In this document: positions 45,377-46,947 of the stretch, piece by piece | Layout of the letters: each line of letters opens with the position of its first letter | Position numbering within the stretch: position 1 is the first letter of the stretch | From: Cochliopodium minus | Lineage: Eukaryota > Discosea > Himatismenida > Cochliopodiidae | Length of the DNA stretch: 46,947 bases | Assembly: GCA_024220525.1 (NCBI GenBank) | Contig: JAMYWO010000224.1 | Span: 8,827-55,773 of the forward strand | Direction of reading: 5' to 3' | Notes under the pieces: model-generated | Told to the model about the DNA's origin: nothing | The model's database searches: none | What the model saw: only the letters and a program-made list of their open reading frames with translations | Made by a program: the position numbers and the translations under genes

Positions 45377-46363
45377 TTATAAGACGGTGATGTTCTCATA
45401 GTTGTTGTACATCTTTTTCTTTTTGACGAGGCGAATGACAAGAAAGATCAAAAAGCCCGCAGAAAAGACAGAAATGATCAAACTGATTACGAGAAAGGAG
45501 ATACGGAAATTGTCCCCCATGTTTACCAGTACGAAGTTTCCCCATGGATAGTATGCACTCCCTAAATCCAAAAAGAAACCACCTTCCCAAGTGATAGGTA
45601 ATTCTAAAGAAATTTTAAAAAAATTAATGAAAAAAAAAATATTAATTAAAAAAATTAATTAAAAAAAAAATTAAAAATATTAATTAAAGAAAGTCACCAT
45701 TTATTTCCTTTGACCACACAATGGAAGTTTTGTCAGACAAACGGAAAGCGTAATTGTAAAGGGACAACATTAAAGTACCATCAAAACAGTAGTTGAGAGG
45801 GTCAGCGTTGTAGGTGGATTTGTACTGATCCAAGCTGAGGTCGCACATCTTCGTCACGTTGGACAGCAGTGTCGTATAGTTGGTGACTGGAACAGGGGAA
45901 TGTGTTCTTTTTCAAATAAAAAATAAAAATACATTTTTTTTTTTTGAAAAATTTTTTCGAATTAATTTTATTATAAATTAAAAGTTGAAAATAAAAAAAT
46001 TTTGAATAAATTAAAAATAATTGGAAAAAAAAATAATATCAAAATTCAATAATTAAATTAAATAAAAAAAGAACAAACAAAAAACTCCAGTTGGAAAGAA
46101 TATTTAAAAAAAAACACAAAAAAACACAAAAAAAAAAAAAATTGTGAAAAAAAAAAAAAATACTGGACATTGTTGTTGAGACCGAGGAAGTTAATGACGT
46201 GATCATTGGTGGCATAGAAGAGAGGAGAGACGGGAAGGGGAATGTACTGACCGTTGATGGTGCAGTTGTTGCTGTTGTAGCAGGCGTCACTCATGTTGAG
46301 GAGTTTGTGCACTGCTGCTTGGCAGGAGGGGAAATCGCTCAATCCAAATATTGTGTATTGTGG
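45377..46363 (-). CDS. ENTPD: CD39-like nucleoside triphosphate diphosphohydrolase (GDA1/CD39), 3' part
   Basis: Visible exons 46363-46164, 45906-45698 and 45603-45377; upstream exons lie beyond the window. The protein text: FGLSDFPSCQAAVHKLLN, NCTINGQYIPLPVSPLFYAT (family: CAFNGxxxPPL..FxAxSxF), LNYCFDGTLMLSLYNYAFRL (family: CFxGxYIxxLLxxGY), VWSKEINGELPITWEGGFFL-DLGSAYY (family: GKIxGxxxxWxLG), then one C-terminal transmembrane helix (ISFLVISLIISVFSAGFLIF) and a short basic cytosolic tail. This is the end of an ecto-apyrase that hydrolyses extracellular or luminal NTP/NDP. The apyrase conserved regions 1-4 are not in the window, so catalytic residues cannot be checked. Confidence 0.85.
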
Positions 46364-46947
46364 CTTTATTATTTAAAATGGAATATTGAAATAAAACAAA
46401 AGGTGTATAGAAATGAATAAAAAATTAAAAATATAAAAAATAAATAGTAAAAAATTTAATAAGAATAAAATAAAAAATAAATCATTGAAAATGAAAACAA
46501 AGAAAATTAATTAAATATATTAAATGAATTATAATAAAAAAATAAAATAAAAACAATAAAAAATAAATTGAACAATATTAAACTAAAAATCTAAAAATTA
46601 TAAAGAATTTGATAATGATAAATTAAAAATAATAAGAAATAAAGAAATAATAAAAATAAAAAAATAAAAAAATAAAAATAAAAATAAAATGGATGGACGA
46701 AAAATAAATTTTAAAGTCAAATAAAAAATTTATATTATAATTAAAATAAATATAATTAAAAAGATTTAATATGAAAACAAAAAATGAATAAAAGTGAATG
46801 AATTGCAATAAAAAATAAAAATAAAAAAAAAAAATTACTAATGTACAATATAAAATTAAAAATTAAAAATTAAAAAATAAAAAAATAATCAAAGAAAATA
46901 AAAAAAACGAAAAAATTTCAATTAAGAATTAAACAAATGGAATAAAA
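46364..46947. other. A/T-rich right edge; probably intron of the CD39-like gene
   Basis: 584 bp of A/T-rich sequence with many AAATAAAAAT units and no coding stretch. It follows an acceptor-bounded exon on minus, so it is most likely intron sequence. Confidence 0.5.

Overview
This is nuclear DNA of an AT-rich, intron-dense protist. The genes carry GT-AG introns, mostly 55-350 nt, made of A/T homopolymer runs. They use the standard stop codons, and the intergenic spacers are short. The content is typically eukaryotic: Rho and Rab GTPases, a sirtuin, a TALE homeobox gene, Misato, METTL1, XPB, ribosomal protein eL43, an ER-type E2 and an NBR1-like PB1/FW protein. The RCC1-repeat style, Asn-rich inserts and many small GTPases recall free-living amoebae such as Anaeramoeba. 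That taxonomic guess is inference only.

Layout, left to right: the tail of a dual-specificity phosphatase; a 2H-phosphoesterase-like gene, an SDR and a SIRT6/7-type sirtuin on minus; a Tim44/mL45-like gene starting 54 bp from the sirtuin, then a TCD1-like E1 enzyme on plus; a Rac-like GTPase; a relic-rich stretch at 9.8-12.8 kb (a PP2C-like remnant, a secreted protein of unknown family, a DNA-polymerase-B-element-like fragment); Misato; a TALE homeobox gene; a PH-domain protein; an ARM-repeat gene with several frame breaks; METTL1; an RCC1 gene with a broken 5' end; a GCPII-like M28 peptidase; then XPB, which stops inside its second helicase domain and is followed by only the tail of a UvrD/Srs2-like helicase. 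A 5'-truncated MJ1316-domain gene and a 5'-truncated eL43 gene face each other across a TTTTAA repeat that contains the window's only ambiguous base. After that come a Rho GTPase with valine at the Ras-12 position, an F-box gene, a MORN gene, a relic, a head-to-head Rab7-like pair, a UBC6/UBE2J-like E2, the PB1/FW gene, and the 3' part of a CD39-like nucleotidase that runs off the right edge.

The most unusual signal is splicing. Reconstructing conserved proteins requires microexons of 1, 4, 5, 9, 17, 20, 24 and 26 nt. The 1-nt and 5-nt exons lie in one Rab gene and the 4-nt exon in a neighbouring E2. Three introns use GC instead of GT at the donor, and all three share the donor GCAAAA. Two places (32.3-32.7 kb and about 34.6-34.7 kb) look like breakpoints, either assembly joins or real rearrangements.

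Coordinates of exon edges were counted by hand and may be off by one. Domain names come from motif recognition, not from a search.
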